Positions 16,131-25,246 of a stretch of 48,603 bases of DNA are shown here, in pieces; position 1 is the first letter of the stretch, and the number at the start of each line of letters is the position of its first letter. The notes under the pieces were generated by a model that made no database searches, was not told where the DNA came from, and saw only the letters and a list, made by a program, of their open reading frames with translations. The DNA lies in the NCBI GenBank assembly GCA_025463905.1, contig JAODBJ010000036.1, positions 1-48,603 on the forward strand. The letters are read 5' to 3'. The DNA comes from Actinomycetes bacterium (GTDB lineage Bacteria; Actinomycetota; Acidimicrobiia; IMCC26256; PALSA-610). The position numbers and the translations under genes are program-made.

Positions 16131-18110
16131 GTGCGTGTGAGCCCGCGGGTCGCGGTTGTTGCTGCGTTGCCGCTGGCCGCGGTGCTCGTCGTCGATCCGC
16201 GCGGGCTCTCGCCGTTCGGTCCCGCGAAGTGGGCGGCGATCTCCACGCTCGTGCCGCTGGGCGTAGCCGCGACCTGGCGTCGCGGCACCATTTCTCTCGC
16301 GCGCCGGCCCATGCTGGCGTGGCTCGCGTTCCTCGCGGGTGTGGCCGGGGCCGCCGCGCTCGGCGTCGACCGTTGGTACGCATGGACCGGCACGCCGGAG
16401 CGGCATTTCGGTGCGATCACGTGGTTGCTCTGCTTCGCTGCGTTCACCACCGGCCAACTCGTCGACGAGATCGGCGGCCGGATCGTGGCGAGCGCGGGAG
16501 CCGTCGCGGCCGGTCTCCTAGGCGCGTGGGCCGGTGCGGAGGCGTTGGGATGGCACCCGATTTCGCTCGTCGGCGCCGGCGATCGGCCCGTCGGCACCTT
16601 CGGTTCGTCGGCGTACCTCGGCGCGGCGGCCGCGCTGCTCGGCCCGATCGCGATCGGCGTAGCGCTCGACCGAACCACCTCCCGTGTGACGCGCGCATGC
16701 GCATACGTCGCCGCAACCTCGAGTGCGATCGCGCTCGTTGCGTCGGGAGCGCGGGCGGCATGGGTCGGCGCACTCGCAGCCGGGTTGATCGTCGCGTGGG
16801 TGCGCCGACCATATTCTCCGCTCTCGGCCGAAGGCCGGGCCGCTCGGGCCCCGGCTCGGGAGGCACACTCCGTGCGCCTCTTGTCCTCGCCTTCAGTTCG
16901 CGTGGTTGCGATTGTTGGCGCGGCCGCGATCGCAGCGGTGCTGCTGGCGTTCGCAACGGGTGTCGCCGGGCGCGTTCCCGATCTGGTGTCCGACCCGCAA
17001 GGTGGTGGTCGGGGCCGGCTCGACGAGTGGCGCGTCGCGGTCGCAGTAGTCGCGCGACATCCGCTTACGGGCGTGGGGCCCGAGGGTTATCGCATTGCGT
17101 TCGGCCGTTCCGTCGATGCTCGTTATGAGCGCACGCACGGTCGTAACCCACTCCCTGACCGCGCCCACGATGCGTTGCTCGATGTCGCGACCACCACGGG
17201 CGTGGTGGGCCTGCTCGCGTACGTCGCGCTGCTGCTCGTCGTCGGTCGTTTCGTGTTGCGCGCGCTGCGGCGCGCGCCGCCTTGGGTTGCCGGTGTGGCG
17301 GCCGGCCTCGTTGCGTACGCGGTGCAGTCGTTGTTCCTGTTCCCAGTCGCGGAACTCGAACCGGTCGCGTGGTTGCTCGCGGGGGTGGTTGTGGCGCGAA
17401 CGGTTCGACCGGAGGAATGCATGCGCGGTTGGGTGCCGCGTGCGGCGCCGATCATCGCGGCCGTCCTCGCGTTGGCGGTCGCAAGCGTGGGTGCGCTCGA
17501 CGTGCTCGCTGACCGCGACGCGAAGCAGGAATTGGCGGCCGCGGCCGCGGGTCGTTTCGTGGGCGACCCGGCGCGACCCGCGCGTCTTCGGTCCGACGCG
17601 GTCCGCTACCGGCTCGTTGCGGCGCGCGCGTACGAGGCGCGCGGTTCGGTCGCCGGGCTCGATGCCGCCCTGGCGCAGGTCGCCGACGCGCTCGGTGTGT
17701 CGCCAAAGGACCCGGTCGCGCGGGCCGAGCAAGCCCGGCTTCTGCTCGTTCGGGCGCGAGGAACCCGCCTCGCGGCCGACGTAAGACGCGCGCTCGATGC
17801 ACTGGAACATCTCGGACGCGACGACCCGAACAACGCCGAAGTCTGGCTGCGCCTCGGGGTCGCGCGGGTGCTCGCGTCGGACGACACCGGTGCGATCGCG
17901 GCGTGGCGCCACGCCGAGGCGCTCGCCCCTCGCAGCGCGGCCGCATCCACCAATCTCGCCGTCGCGTATCTCCGCCGTGGCCGTCTCGCCGACGCTCGTG
18001 CGGCCGCCCGGCGGGCGCTTGCCCGCGACCCGCACGACCAGCAGGCGAGGGATGTGTTGCAGCAATCCGCCCGGACAAAAGCGCGGAAGAAGGCGCCGGA
18101 TGGAACCTGA
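16131..18110 (+). CDS. O-antigen-ligase/Wzy-like membrane protein with C-terminal TPRs
   Basis: 659 residues from GTG 16131. Around ten to twelve hydrophobic segments cover residues 5-455. The Wzy_C signature lies around 300-350: GRGRLDEWRVAVAVVARHP, LTGVGPEGYRIAFG and DRAHDALLDVATTTGVVG. After the last helix (about 445-465), residues 480-650 form TPR-like helices, including DPNNAEVWLRLGVARVLA and AASTNLAVAYLRRGRLADA. Such proteins polymerise or ligate surface glycans at the membrane. A dispersed repeat of about 75 bp lies in frame at 16815-16889 and encodes a loop between membrane helices. The gene overlaps the sigma-factor start by 11 bases. Confidence 0.87.
   Translation: MRVSPRVAVVAALPLAAVLVVDPRGLSPFGPAKWAAISTLVPLGVAATWRRGTISLARRPMLAWLAFLAGVAGAAALGVDRWYAWTGTPERHFGAITWLLCFAAFTTGQLVDEIGGRIVASAGAVAAGLLGAWAGAEALGWHPISLVGAGDRPVGTFGSSAYLGAAAALLGPIAIGVALDRTTSRVTRACAYVAATSSAIALVASGARAAWVGALAAGLIVAWVRRPYSPLSAEGRAARAPAREAHSVRLLSSPSVRVVAIVGAAAIAAVLLAFATGVAGRVPDLVSDPQGGGRGRLDEWRVAVAVVARHPLTGVGPEGYRIAFGRSVDARYERTHGRNPLPDRAHDALLDVATTTGVVGLLAYVALLLVVGRFVLRALRRAPPWVAGVAAGLVAYAVQSLFLFPVAELEPVAWLLAGVVVARTVRPEECMRGWVPRAAPIIAAVLALAVASVGALDVLADRDAKQELAAAAAGRFVGDPARPARLRSDAVRYRLVAARAYEARGSVAGLDAALAQVADALGVSPKDPVARAEQARLLLVRARGTRLAADVRRALDALEHLGRDDPNNAEVWLRLGVARVLASDDTGAIAAWRHAEALAPRSAAASTNLAVAYLRRGRLADARAAARRALARDPHDQQARDVLQQSARTKARKKAPDGT
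16815..16889. repeat. Dispersed ~75-bp element, copy A, in frame inside the polymerase gene
   Basis: This segment aligns without gaps to 36065-36139, with about 68 of 75 bases identical by eye. It includes an uninterrupted 28-base match starting at GGCCGAAGGCC (16825). It contains small inverted repeats (GGCC-GAA-GGCC, and GGGCC-GCTCG-GGCCC). Here it encodes an Arg/Ala-rich stretch (about residues 229-253) between membrane helices. Confidence 0.85.
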
Positions 18111-18774
18111 CGCGGGTCCCATCGGTGTACGGGCAGTGGACAGCCTCGTGAGCTACCCCGCCCGCCCACCCGCCCTCGCGCCCGAACCGGCGCCCGACCT
18201 CAACCGCCCCCCCGATCTCAGCCCGCCCCCCGAACTCGACCATGTACCGGACCTCATAGCCGAGGTGACGGTGACGGCCGACGACCCCGACGACCAGCCC
18301 ATCGGCTTCGTCGACTTCTACGAGACGACGCGCGACCGAGTCGGCCGTGCGCTCGCGATGACCCTTGGCGACGTGCACCTCGCGGCCGAAGCCGTCGACG
18401 AAGCAATGGCCCGCGCGTTTCAACGTTGGGACCGCGTCGGGCGCCTCGACAGCCCCGGCGGATGGGTGTACCGGGTCGGCCTGAATTGGGCCACTTCGGT
18501 GCTCCGCCGCCGCCATCGGGCACCGAACCCGCCCGCCGAACGCGGACCCACCGACGTCGGGCCGCTCAGCGAACCCGATGTCGCGGCCGCGCTCGCCGAA
18601 CTCCCGTCGCGTCAGCGCGCAGTGATCGTGTGCCGCTTCTATCTCGGTCTGTCCGAGGCGGAGACCGCGGCAACCCTCGCCATTCGTCCCGGGACGGCGA
18701 AGAGCCGCCTTTCGCGCGCCTTGCGCCATCTCGAAACCCGACTCGCCCACCTCGCTCCCGAGGAGCAGCAATGA
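18100..18774 (+). CDS. ECF-type RNA polymerase sigma factor with proline-rich N-terminal extension
   Basis: 224 residues from ATG 18100, which overlaps the previous stop by 11 bases. Residues 1-65 are rich in Pro and Asp and are not part of the sigma fold. Region 2 follows (GFVDFYETTRDRVGRALA, then AFQRWDRVGRLDSPGGWVYRVGLN). Region 4 contains LAELPSRQRAVIVCRFYLGLSEAETA and RPGTAKSRLSRALRHLE. It resembles the SigE-like group of actinobacterial ECF factors. The stop overlaps the ATG of the next gene (ATGA), whose membrane protein is the probable regulator. A GTG at 18148 is an alternative start that would trim the extension. Confidence 0.9.
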   Translation: MEPDAGPIGVRAVDSLVSYPARPPALAPEPAPDLNRPPDLSPPPELDHVPDLIAEVTVTADDPDDQPIGFVDFYETTRDRVGRALAMTLGDVHLAAEAVDEAMARAFQRWDRVGRLDSPGGWVYRVGLNWATSVLRRRHRAPNPPAERGPTDVGPLSEPDVAAALAELPSRQRAVIVCRFYLGLSEAETAATLAIRPGTAKSRLSRALRHLETRLAHLAPEEQQ

Positions 18775-20540
18775 CCCAAGACCTGGACCACGACCTCGAC
18801 CGCTTCGCGGGTCATTTCGACCTGCCGCGCGGCGACATCGGCGAGGTGGTGGAGCGCGCCAACCGGCGGAGTCACCGTCGTCGCCGTGGCCTCGTCGCAC
18901 TCACCACGGTGATAGCGGTCGGTGTCACCGCGACCGGCGTGAACCTCATCAACCGCGACCGCAACGGCGGCACGCACATCGCTCTTCGTTCGGGCGCCGT
19001 GCCGAGTGCCGCACACTTGTCGTGGCACCGCGAACAGCCGGGTACCGCGCTGGGCTACGCCAGCGATCCCAGTGGGAACGGACCGCTGTACGCGCTCTCG
19101 ACCGCGCCCGGCACTGCCAGCGTTACCTCCGTGCATCGCAACGTCGTGTACCGCTCGGCGGATGGTGTCGATTGGACCAACGCCGCGACCGTTGGCAACG
19201 ACCTGTACCTCTCAGATCTCGCCGGCAACGACAGCCGCGTGTACGCCGTGGGTACCGGCCCGGCGAGCGCGAGTGTGGGCGGCACGGACCTGCTCGTCGG
19301 TTGGTCGGACGACCAAGCTAAATCGTGGGCGAAGCACGCGCTTCCTGTGGACCTCGCGGCGATCTCGTCGAAGGCGTCGGCTGTGAACGTGACGCAGAGC
19401 AACGTCGCGGTCGGTGCCCACGGTGTGGTGATCAGCGCGTTGGTGAACGCCGAACTCGACGTTCCCGCGCTGCTGCCCTCGGGCGTGACGGCACCCAAGG
19501 GTTGGGCGATCACGTCCACCGGCGTGGATGTTCTCGGTGACGGACCGAGTTGCCCGTCCGGCACGACCGACATCTGGGCCGGCAAAGTCGGGGCGAATGG
19601 CAAGCCCGCCAATCCAGCGAACACACCCGCGCCGCCCACTGCCGACCAGAAGACGCGCGACGCGGCCAAACGACGCCTGGCGAGCAAAGCGACGACGAGC
19701 GCGAACACGAAAGCCACTCCCAGCCGGGTCGGCGATCACCAGTGTTTCGCCGCCGACGGGACTGCGCAGCTCGTTACGCCGCAGCAGTCACAGGGTGTCG
19801 CGCACTCCTATTCATGGGCGCAGCTCGGCGTCGACGGCGACCTGCTGCGCGCGGTGCTCGGCCAACCTTTCGTCTTCGCGGCGAACGCCGGCTCCACCGA
19901 CTTCCAACCGGTCGGCACTCCCGAACTGTCGGGTGTGAATTCGATGGCCGTGCAGGCGAGCGACCAAGGCTTCGACGTGGTCGCGTCGGTTGGAAGCGGT
20001 GAACCGGGAGCCTGGGTGAAGGGCGGCTCGAAGTTGGTCGCGTTGCATTCTCCCGACGGCCACACCTGGGCGCAGAGTGGCTCGACGCCGCAGGGCCTCG
20101 ACTGGATCACCACAGTCGGGCGAGTCGACGGTCGAATCGTCGTCGTCGGTTCGGGAACCGACGGTGCGATGTTGTTGGTGGACAACGCGAGTGGCGGTTG
20201 GACTTCGACCAGGCTTGCCGACGTCCTGCAGCCGGCGGCCGCCGCGAACGATCAGGTCGAAGTGGTGGACGCCGCGGTCGGGCCGCTCGGTGTCGCGGTG
20301 GCGGTGGATGTGTTCTCGATCGGCGACAAGACCGGCGGCGCTCGGACGCCGACGTATCGGGTACTCGTGAGTCGGGACGGCGTGGCCTGGTCCGACGACG
20401 GGTTGAACGCCCTTGCCGGCACGCCGGTCATGCCCCAGCGTGTCGACATGGTCGGCGACCGTGTGGTGGTCAGCGCGTACCGGCCGAGCGACGGCCACAC
20501 ACCGCTGGAGCAGATCGCTCTGGTGGGGACGCCGCAGTAA
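18771..20540 (+). CDS. Membrane-anchored partner of the ECF sigma factor, large outer domain
   Basis: 589 residues. A short cytoplasmic part (about 1-40, ending in an RRSHRRRRG positive cluster) precedes one membrane helix (about 41-60). Some 525 residues outside the membrane have repeated SADGVDWTNA, SPDGHTWAQSG and SRDGVAWSDDG motifs, typical of BNR/sialidase-like beta-propeller blades. A Thr/Ala/Lys-rich linker lies around 285-325. The ATGA overlap with the sigma gene suggests an anti-sigma or sensor role, though I cannot see a ZAS (HxxxCxxC) motif. The outer propeller may sense a ligand or wall state (inference). Confidence 0.8.
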   Translation: MTQDLDHDLDRFAGHFDLPRGDIGEVVERANRRSHRRRRGLVALTTVIAVGVTATGVNLINRDRNGGTHIALRSGAVPSAAHLSWHREQPGTALGYASDPSGNGPLYALSTAPGTASVTSVHRNVVYRSADGVDWTNAATVGNDLYLSDLAGNDSRVYAVGTGPASASVGGTDLLVGWSDDQAKSWAKHALPVDLAAISSKASAVNVTQSNVAVGAHGVVISALVNAELDVPALLPSGVTAPKGWAITSTGVDVLGDGPSCPSGTTDIWAGKVGANGKPANPANTPAPPTADQKTRDAAKRRLASKATTSANTKATPSRVGDHQCFAADGTAQLVTPQQSQGVAHSYSWAQLGVDGDLLRAVLGQPFVFAANAGSTDFQPVGTPELSGVNSMAVQASDQGFDVVASVGSGEPGAWVKGGSKLVALHSPDGHTWAQSGSTPQGLDWITTVGRVDGRIVVVGSGTDGAMLLVDNASGGWTSTRLADVLQPAAAANDQVEVVDAAVGPLGVAVAVDVFSIGDKTGGARTPTYRVLVSRDGVAWSDDGLNALAGTPVMPQRVDMVGDRVVVSAYRPSDGHTPLEQIALVGTPQ

Positions 20541-20563
20541 ACGAGTCCGAACGCCAAGCCTTC

Positions 20564-20636
20564 GCCACCCCGCCAGGTTGTGGGATCTATGCCCCCATTC
20601 GGGAGCAGAAGTCACACAACCTGGCGGGTCGGTGGC
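20564..20636. repeat. Long imperfect palindrome in a convergent gap (terminator or mobile palindromic element)
   Basis: GCCACC plus CCGCCAGGTTGTG pairs with CACAACCTGGCGG plus GGTGGC: 19 paired bases with a 3-base bulge (GTC). The 32-base centre is itself partly palindromic (GCxCCC-ATTC-GGGxGC). It lies between the convergent sigma-partner and ferric-reductase-like genes. It could be a bidirectional terminator, but it is much longer than other terminators here and could be a REP/MITE-like unit. Confidence 0.7.
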
Positions 20637-20672
20637 GTTTGGTGGCAGAAGGCGGTCATCGTCGTTTCCCCT

Positions 20673-21239
20673 TCAGCGGGTAGTGAGCGGAACCGCGCGA
20701 CGCGGTTTCGTGTCGCGCACGACTCGACGGGCGGTGAGCACGGTCACCGCACCGATGGCGGCGAACGCGGTGCCTTGGACGAGGTGGTTGCGCGTGTCGG
20801 TGCCGGCAGTCAGCATGTGGATCGTCGCCATGAAGAACAGCGGGAAGCTGCTCAGGTGGATCGCGTGCCACACGCGCCTCGACAGGTGCTGGCGGGCGAG
20901 CGACGTGAGTTCAACCGCGACGAGGAGGTAACCGGCGACGATGCCCCACGCCACTGCGCTCGTGCGCCACGAACTCGCGAACGGGACGAGCACCGACGTA
21001 AGGCTGAAGTGCACGTACGTGTCGGCGAGCAACGCACCCACGTGCACACCCGTGAAGATCGCGGCGAGTCCGCCGAGATAGCGGTGCAGGTCGAGCAACC
21101 ACGGCCGGCCGACGCGGCCGCGTACCAATTGGGTGGTCATAGTGAGACCCCACAGCACCGACGCGGTGAGCAACACCCACGCCACCAGGCCGGCCGAACG
21201 CGCCACGTACCACGGCAACTGCGTGCTGACGGCAGTCAT
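20673..21239 (-). CDS. Ferric reductase-like transmembrane (heme b) protein
   Basis: 188 residues with about five membrane helices. Histidines are placed as in the ferric-reductase/YedZ-MsrQ heme-binding module: HRYLGGLAAIFTGVHVG in one helix and WHAIHLSSFPLFFMATIHM in another, each pair about 13-14 residues apart. It lacks a C-terminal FAD/NAD domain, so it would be only the membrane cytochrome-like part. GGAGG precedes the start by about 8 bases. The partner enzyme is not evident nearby. Its role in transmembrane electron transfer is inferred from the family. Confidence 0.85.
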   Translation of the reverse strand: MTAVSTQLPWYVARSAGLVAWVLLTASVLWGLTMTTQLVRGRVGRPWLLDLHRYLGGLAAIFTGVHVGALLADTYVHFSLTSVLVPFASSWRTSAVAWGIVAGYLLVAVELTSLARQHLSRRVWHAIHLSSFPLFFMATIHMLTAGTDTRNHLVQGTAFAAIGAVTVLTARRVVRDTKPRRAVPLTTR

Positions 21240-21329
21240 ACGGGATCCTCCCTCGGTATGAGATGAGGATTCCCGGGCGAGGTAAAGCGGCGCTCCGACC
21301 GAGGTGAGAAACCGGCGAGAAGACGGCGT

Positions 21330-23177
21330 CTACTCGACGTGCCGGGCGACGATGAGCGCGACGTCGTCGCCGAGCACTTCGTCGGACAACAACGCGTGGA
21401 GTATGTGATCGGCGATTGCGTCGGCGCTCACCGGCGCGTGCCCGACTTCGCGTACTGCCCGAGCCAAACGCCCGATACCGACGTCGAGGCTTTCGCGCCG
21501 GCGTTCGACGAGACCATCCGTGTAGAGCACGAGCAGTGAGCCCGGTTCGAACGGCTCGATCGGCGCGCGGCTCGTCTCGCGATGGATACCGATCACGGGG
21601 AGGTGGGCATCTTCGAGAAACCGCACGGTCCCGTCGGGCGAGCAGATGATCGGCGGGGGATGCCCGGCGGTCGAGTACTGCAGCTCGTGCCGGCTGCTAT
21701 CGACGACCGCGATGGCCGCGGTCGCGATGAACGCTTCGTCGAGGTGCGCGAGGAGGCGAGTGGTTTGCGGAAAGAGATCAGCGACATCGGTACCGAGCCG
21801 TACGAGCGCGTCGATCACGCCGCGCGTTTCCGCCATGCGCGCGGCCGCTTCGATGCCGTGCCCGGTCGCGTCGCCCACGATGATCGCGGTGCGCGCGTCG
21901 TCGAGCGCGATCACCTCGTACCAGTCGCCGCCGAACGCGAGCTCTGCCGCCGCGGGCAGGTAGCGCCACGCGATGTCGAGACCGGCCACGGCAGGCACGC
22001 GGGGCAGCAATTCGCGCTGCAGGGTCGACACGAGGGCCGCGTGTGCGTCGGATAACCGTGTGCGTTCGAGAGTCTGAGAACAGAGGTCTGCCACTGCCTC
22101 GACGCGCGTGAGCAGGAGGTCGTCCAGCTCGGTCTCATCGCGCCACGCGACGCTCAGAGCACCGAACGCCTGACCGTCGCCCCGCCGTAACGGAATCGTG
22201 GCCGAGCGCGTCACACCGGTGCGGCGGCGGTCATCGACAATGTCGGGAAAGCGCGCGATCGCGGCTTGTTCGTCGGCCACGATCACGGCGCGGTTCTCGC
22301 GGATCGCGGCGGCGATCGGATTGCCGGCGTCGAGACCGAACCGTTCGTACGCGCCGCGCGTCACCTCGTGAAGGTCGGCTGGTTGCAGCAGGGAAATGTC
22401 GGCGCGCTCGGGTCGCACGAGCGCGACGCTGGCGTACGCGCTGGCGAGGGTCTCGTTCCCGCTATCGACGATGATCTGCACGACGTCGGAGCTCGTGAGC
22501 GCCGAGCTGAGGCGTTTGGCGAGCATGGCGAGGCCTGCGAGTTGGTGCTCGGCGCGCAGCGCGGAAGTTGCTTCGCTCATGGCGGAGCCGAGGCCCATGT
22601 CGGCGTCGGACGCTGGTTGCTCACCGACCGCCACGCGAAGGTGGTCACGCGCGAGCACGAGCGCGCACAGGTCGGCGAGCGTGCCGAGGAACAACTGTTC
22701 AGTTTGGGTGAAGACGTGCTGCTGCTCGAACGACACGCCGAGCACGCCGACCACGCTGCCGTTGACCACAAGCGGCAATGCCGCGTACGCCTGAGACGTC
22801 GTGCGTTCGAACAGCTGCGGATAACGCTCCGACAGTTCGGCGCGTGACGAGATCCAAATCTCTTCGCCAAGGCGGGCGGCGTCAGTGAGTGGCAGGGTGT
22901 CGAAGATGCGCAGCGGCACGAATGCGGCCGCCATGTGCGGCGGGTAGCCGGCGTGGGCGATCGTGTCGATGCTGGCGTCGTCGCGGATGACGCCGAGCAC
23001 CCCGCCGTCGGCGCCGACCGACGCGACCGCCTGCGTCACGAGCAAAGTGGGTGTGTCGTCGTGGCCGCTGTCGCCCGTGATGGCGCGCACGACGAGTCGT
23101 AAGCGCCCCAAGGCGTCGAACGCACTCGTCTGTCCCCGGTCACCGGCAGCCTGTGGCGCCGAAAACTCGCTGCCCAC
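21330..23177 (-). CDS. GAF-domain PP2C (SpoIIE/RsbU-type) serine phosphatase
   Basis: 615 residues. Two GAF-like sensory domains (about 25-185 and 210-370) precede a PPM/SpoIIE phosphatase domain (about 390-615). Metal and catalytic motifs are visible: GGDWYEV, VGDATGHGIEAA, STAGHPPPI, LLVLYTDGLVERR and GDDVALIVAR. Such phosphatases remove phosphate from anti-sigma-factor antagonists (STAS proteins) in partner-switching stress pathways. A small STAS protein is encoded about 5 kb away (27961), but it lacks the usual phospho-acceptor serine. No RsbW-like kinase is seen in the window. The gene is followed on its strand by the ferric-reductase-like gene after 90 bases. Confidence 0.93.
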   Translation of the reverse strand: MGSEFSAPQAAGDRGQTSAFDALGRLRLVVRAITGDSGHDDTPTLLVTQAVASVGADGGVLGVIRDDASIDTIAHAGYPPHMAAAFVPLRIFDTLPLTDAARLGEEIWISSRAELSERYPQLFERTTSQAYAALPLVVNGSVVGVLGVSFEQQHVFTQTEQLFLGTLADLCALVLARDHLRVAVGEQPASDADMGLGSAMSEATSALRAEHQLAGLAMLAKRLSSALTSSDVVQIIVDSGNETLASAYASVALVRPERADISLLQPADLHEVTRGAYERFGLDAGNPIAAAIRENRAVIVADEQAAIARFPDIVDDRRRTGVTRSATIPLRRGDGQAFGALSVAWRDETELDDLLLTRVEAVADLCSQTLERTRLSDAHAALVSTLQRELLPRVPAVAGLDIAWRYLPAAAELAFGGDWYEVIALDDARTAIIVGDATGHGIEAAARMAETRGVIDALVRLGTDVADLFPQTTRLLAHLDEAFIATAAIAVVDSSRHELQYSTAGHPPPIICSPDGTVRFLEDAHLPVIGIHRETSRAPIEPFEPGSLLVLYTDGLVERRRESLDVGIGRLARAVREVGHAPVSADAIADHILHALLSDEVLGDDVALIVARHVE

Positions 23178-23241
23178 CGCCCCTCACCTGCCCCTCGCCC
23201 TGCGTCGCTGCCATTGTCGCGAATCCGACAGACTGTGAGCG

Positions 23242-24213
23242 ATGCGGTTCGTCGTGTTCGGTGCCGGGGCGGTCGGTGGCGTGGTGGGCGCGCGCCTCTT
23301 CCAACAGGGTCACGACGTCGTGCTCATCGCCCGCGGCCCGCATTTTGACGCCATTCGTTCCTCTGGCCTCACGATCGAATCGGCCGAGGATCGCACAACC
23401 TTGCCGGTGCGGGTCGTCGAATCGCCCGGCGACCTCGCGTTCACCCCCGACGATGTCGTCCTACTGGCAATGAAGTCGCAAGACACCGTGACCGCGCTCG
23501 ACGCGTTGCGGGAGGCGACGTCACACGCGTTATCGATCGTTTGCCTGCAGAACGGTGTCGGCAACGAGCGGGCGGCGCTTCGCCGGTTCCCCGACGTCTA
23601 CGGCGTCTGCGTGATGGCGCCGACCGCTCATCTCGAGCCGGGTGTGGTGCGAGCATGGTCGGTCCCGATCAGTGGCCTTCTCGACATCGGGCGATATCCC
23701 TCGGGAGTCGACGACCTCGCGCGCGACATTGCGAGTGCGTTCCGCAAGTCGACCTTCGAATCCGAACCGCGGCCGGACATCATGCGGTGGAAGTACACGA
23801 AGTTGTTGATGAACCTCGGGAACGTCGTCGAGGCGGTGTGCGGCGACTCCGAAGGATCCGCCGACCTCACCCGTCGCTTACGTTCGGAGGGCGCCGCGTG
23901 CTTACGCGCCGCCGGCATCGAGTTCACGTCGCAGGAGGAAGACCGCGAGCGGCGGGGCAACCTCCTCACGCCGCAGCCCATCGCCGGGGCGCAGCGCGGT
24001 GGCGGGTCGTCGTGGCAGAGCCTGGCTCGTGGTACGGGCGCGATCGAAACCGACTACTTGAACGGCGAGATCGTGCTGCTCGGCCGTTTGCACGGCGTAC
24101 CGATTCCCACGAACGCACTCTTGCAACAACTCGCAGGTGAATCAGCCCGCGAGCAGCGACCACCGGGGTGGTTACCGGCCCAGGAAGTACTGGGCCGGCT
24201 CCCGCTCCCGTAA
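23242..24213 (+). CDS. panE: 2-dehydropantoate 2-reductase (ketopantoate reductase family)
   Basis: 323 residues. The N-terminal Rossmann motif GAGAVGGVVGARL binds NADP(H). The family motif LLAMKSQDT and the NGVGNE loop follow. The C-terminal helical domain has the catalytic Lys in RWKYTKLLMNLGN and the conserved Glu in YLNGEIVLLG. It would reduce ketopantoate to pantoate for coenzyme A synthesis, or be one of the many ApbA/PanE paralogues with other 2-keto substrates. No other pan genes are nearby. It is convergent with the secreted protease, 16 bases apart. Confidence 0.87.
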   Translation: MRFVVFGAGAVGGVVGARLFQQGHDVVLIARGPHFDAIRSSGLTIESAEDRTTLPVRVVESPGDLAFTPDDVVLLAMKSQDTVTALDALREATSHALSIVCLQNGVGNERAALRRFPDVYGVCVMAPTAHLEPGVVRAWSVPISGLLDIGRYPSGVDDLARDIASAFRKSTFESEPRPDIMRWKYTKLLMNLGNVVEAVCGDSEGSADLTRRLRSEGAACLRAAGIEFTSQEEDRERRGNLLTPQPIAGAQRGGGSSWQSLARGTGAIETDYLNGEIVLLGRLHGVPIPTNALLQQLAGESAREQRPPGWLPAQEVLGRLPLP

Positions 24214-24229
24214 GTGAGTGTTCTTCGCG

Positions 24230-25147
24230 TCAGCAGACGTAGATCTGGATCGCCAACGCAGGGTCGAGCGATTTGTGGCACGGGTTCGACACGTTCTTGT
24301 CGATCCACGGCCGCAGCGCGGTGACGTCGGTCCAGATCCCCGGGAAGCTCTTGGTCGCGCAGCCTGCTCCGCGGCTCACCACACCGATCTGCTTCAGTCC
24401 GCCCGACGGATCGGTCGCGTACATCGGCCCGCCGCTGTCGCCGTAACACGCGTCTTTGCCTTCCTGGCCGGCGCAGAGGTCGGTGGCGGGTACGAAGATC
24501 GTCGGATCGAGGTCGGCGTAGTCGGCTTGGCAAATGTCGTCGCCGACGATCGGCACCGTCGCAACCTGCGCCCGCCTGGGCGGCAGCGCGTCGAACGGCG
24601 GGGGTTGGAACACCGCGAGCGGGATGGTGAGACCCCAGCCGGTGATCTGCACCTGGTTGCCGTTCACCGTGAGGCCGCGGTCGGCCTTCGACGCGAGTGG
24701 CGACACGGGGACGGGGACGGGCGCCGACAACTTGAACAGTGCGAGGTCATCGGACTGGCTCCCGAACCACCACGTCTTGTTGAGCACGACCGACGTCACC
24801 GACGCGACCGTGGCGGCCTTGTCGCCGAGGTCGCGGCTCCCGGTTTGGCCTTGCATCGCGAGCCCGAACAGGATCGGGAACATGCAATGGCCCGCGCTCA
24901 AGATCACGTCGGGTGCAACGACGGTGCCGGAACACACCAAGCGTTCGCGCGGGTGACCCTTACCGGGGATCATGAGCGCAGCGAGCGACGGGAATTGCGT
25001 CTTGCCAACTGGGCCACCGCCGACGATGCGCGGGGTGGCATTGCTCGTTGCTGCTCCCGATGCGTTCGGCAGCGCGACAACGCCGGCCACTGCGACCGCC
25101 ATCCCGACGAGCGCGACGCGAACACGTAGACGTTTTCTCATCCCCAT
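24230..25147 (-). CDS. Secreted trypsin-like S1 serine protease
   Basis: 305 residues from ATG 25147 (a GTG at 25150 is almost equivalent), with a signal peptide and a short pro-segment before RIVGGGPVG. The catalytic triad is visible: His in LSAGHCMF, Asp in SDDLALFKL and Ser in YGDSGGP. Asp six residues before the serine (DACYGDS) and the GCATKSFPGIW segment predict a trypsin-like S1 pocket, cutting after Arg/Lys. Six or more cysteines probably form disulphides, including one at the very C terminus. It follows the lpqB-like gene on the same strand, but a hairpin lies between, so it is probably a separate unit. Confidence 0.93.
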   Translation of the reverse strand: MGMRKRLRVRVALVGMAVAVAGVVALPNASGAATSNATPRIVGGGPVGKTQFPSLAALMIPGKGHPRERLVCSGTVVAPDVILSAGHCMFPILFGLAMQGQTGSRDLGDKAATVASVTSVVLNKTWWFGSQSDDLALFKLSAPVPVPVSPLASKADRGLTVNGNQVQITGWGLTIPLAVFQPPPFDALPPRRAQVATVPIVGDDICQADYADLDPTIFVPATDLCAGQEGKDACYGDSGGPMYATDPSGGLKQIGVVSRGAGCATKSFPGIWTDVTALRPWIDKNVSNPCHKSLDPALAIQIYVC

Positions 25148-25167
25148 CACAATCCCCCAGCCCTTCG

Positions 25168-25189
25168 GCGGCCCGGATCCCGGGCCCGC
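25168..25189 (-). terminator. Hairpin between the lpqB-like gene and the protease gene
   Basis: GCGGCCCGG-ATC-CCGGGCCcGC forms a 9-bp GC stem with one bulged base and a 3-base loop, 58 bases after the lpqB-like stop on the minus strand. No T tract follows. It may end the mtrAB-lpqB-like transcript. Confidence 0.5.
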
Positions 25190-25246
25190 GGCATGCATCT
25201 TGGCCGCTACGTGGCATGGACGCAATGACTGATGACGCCGCCGCGC

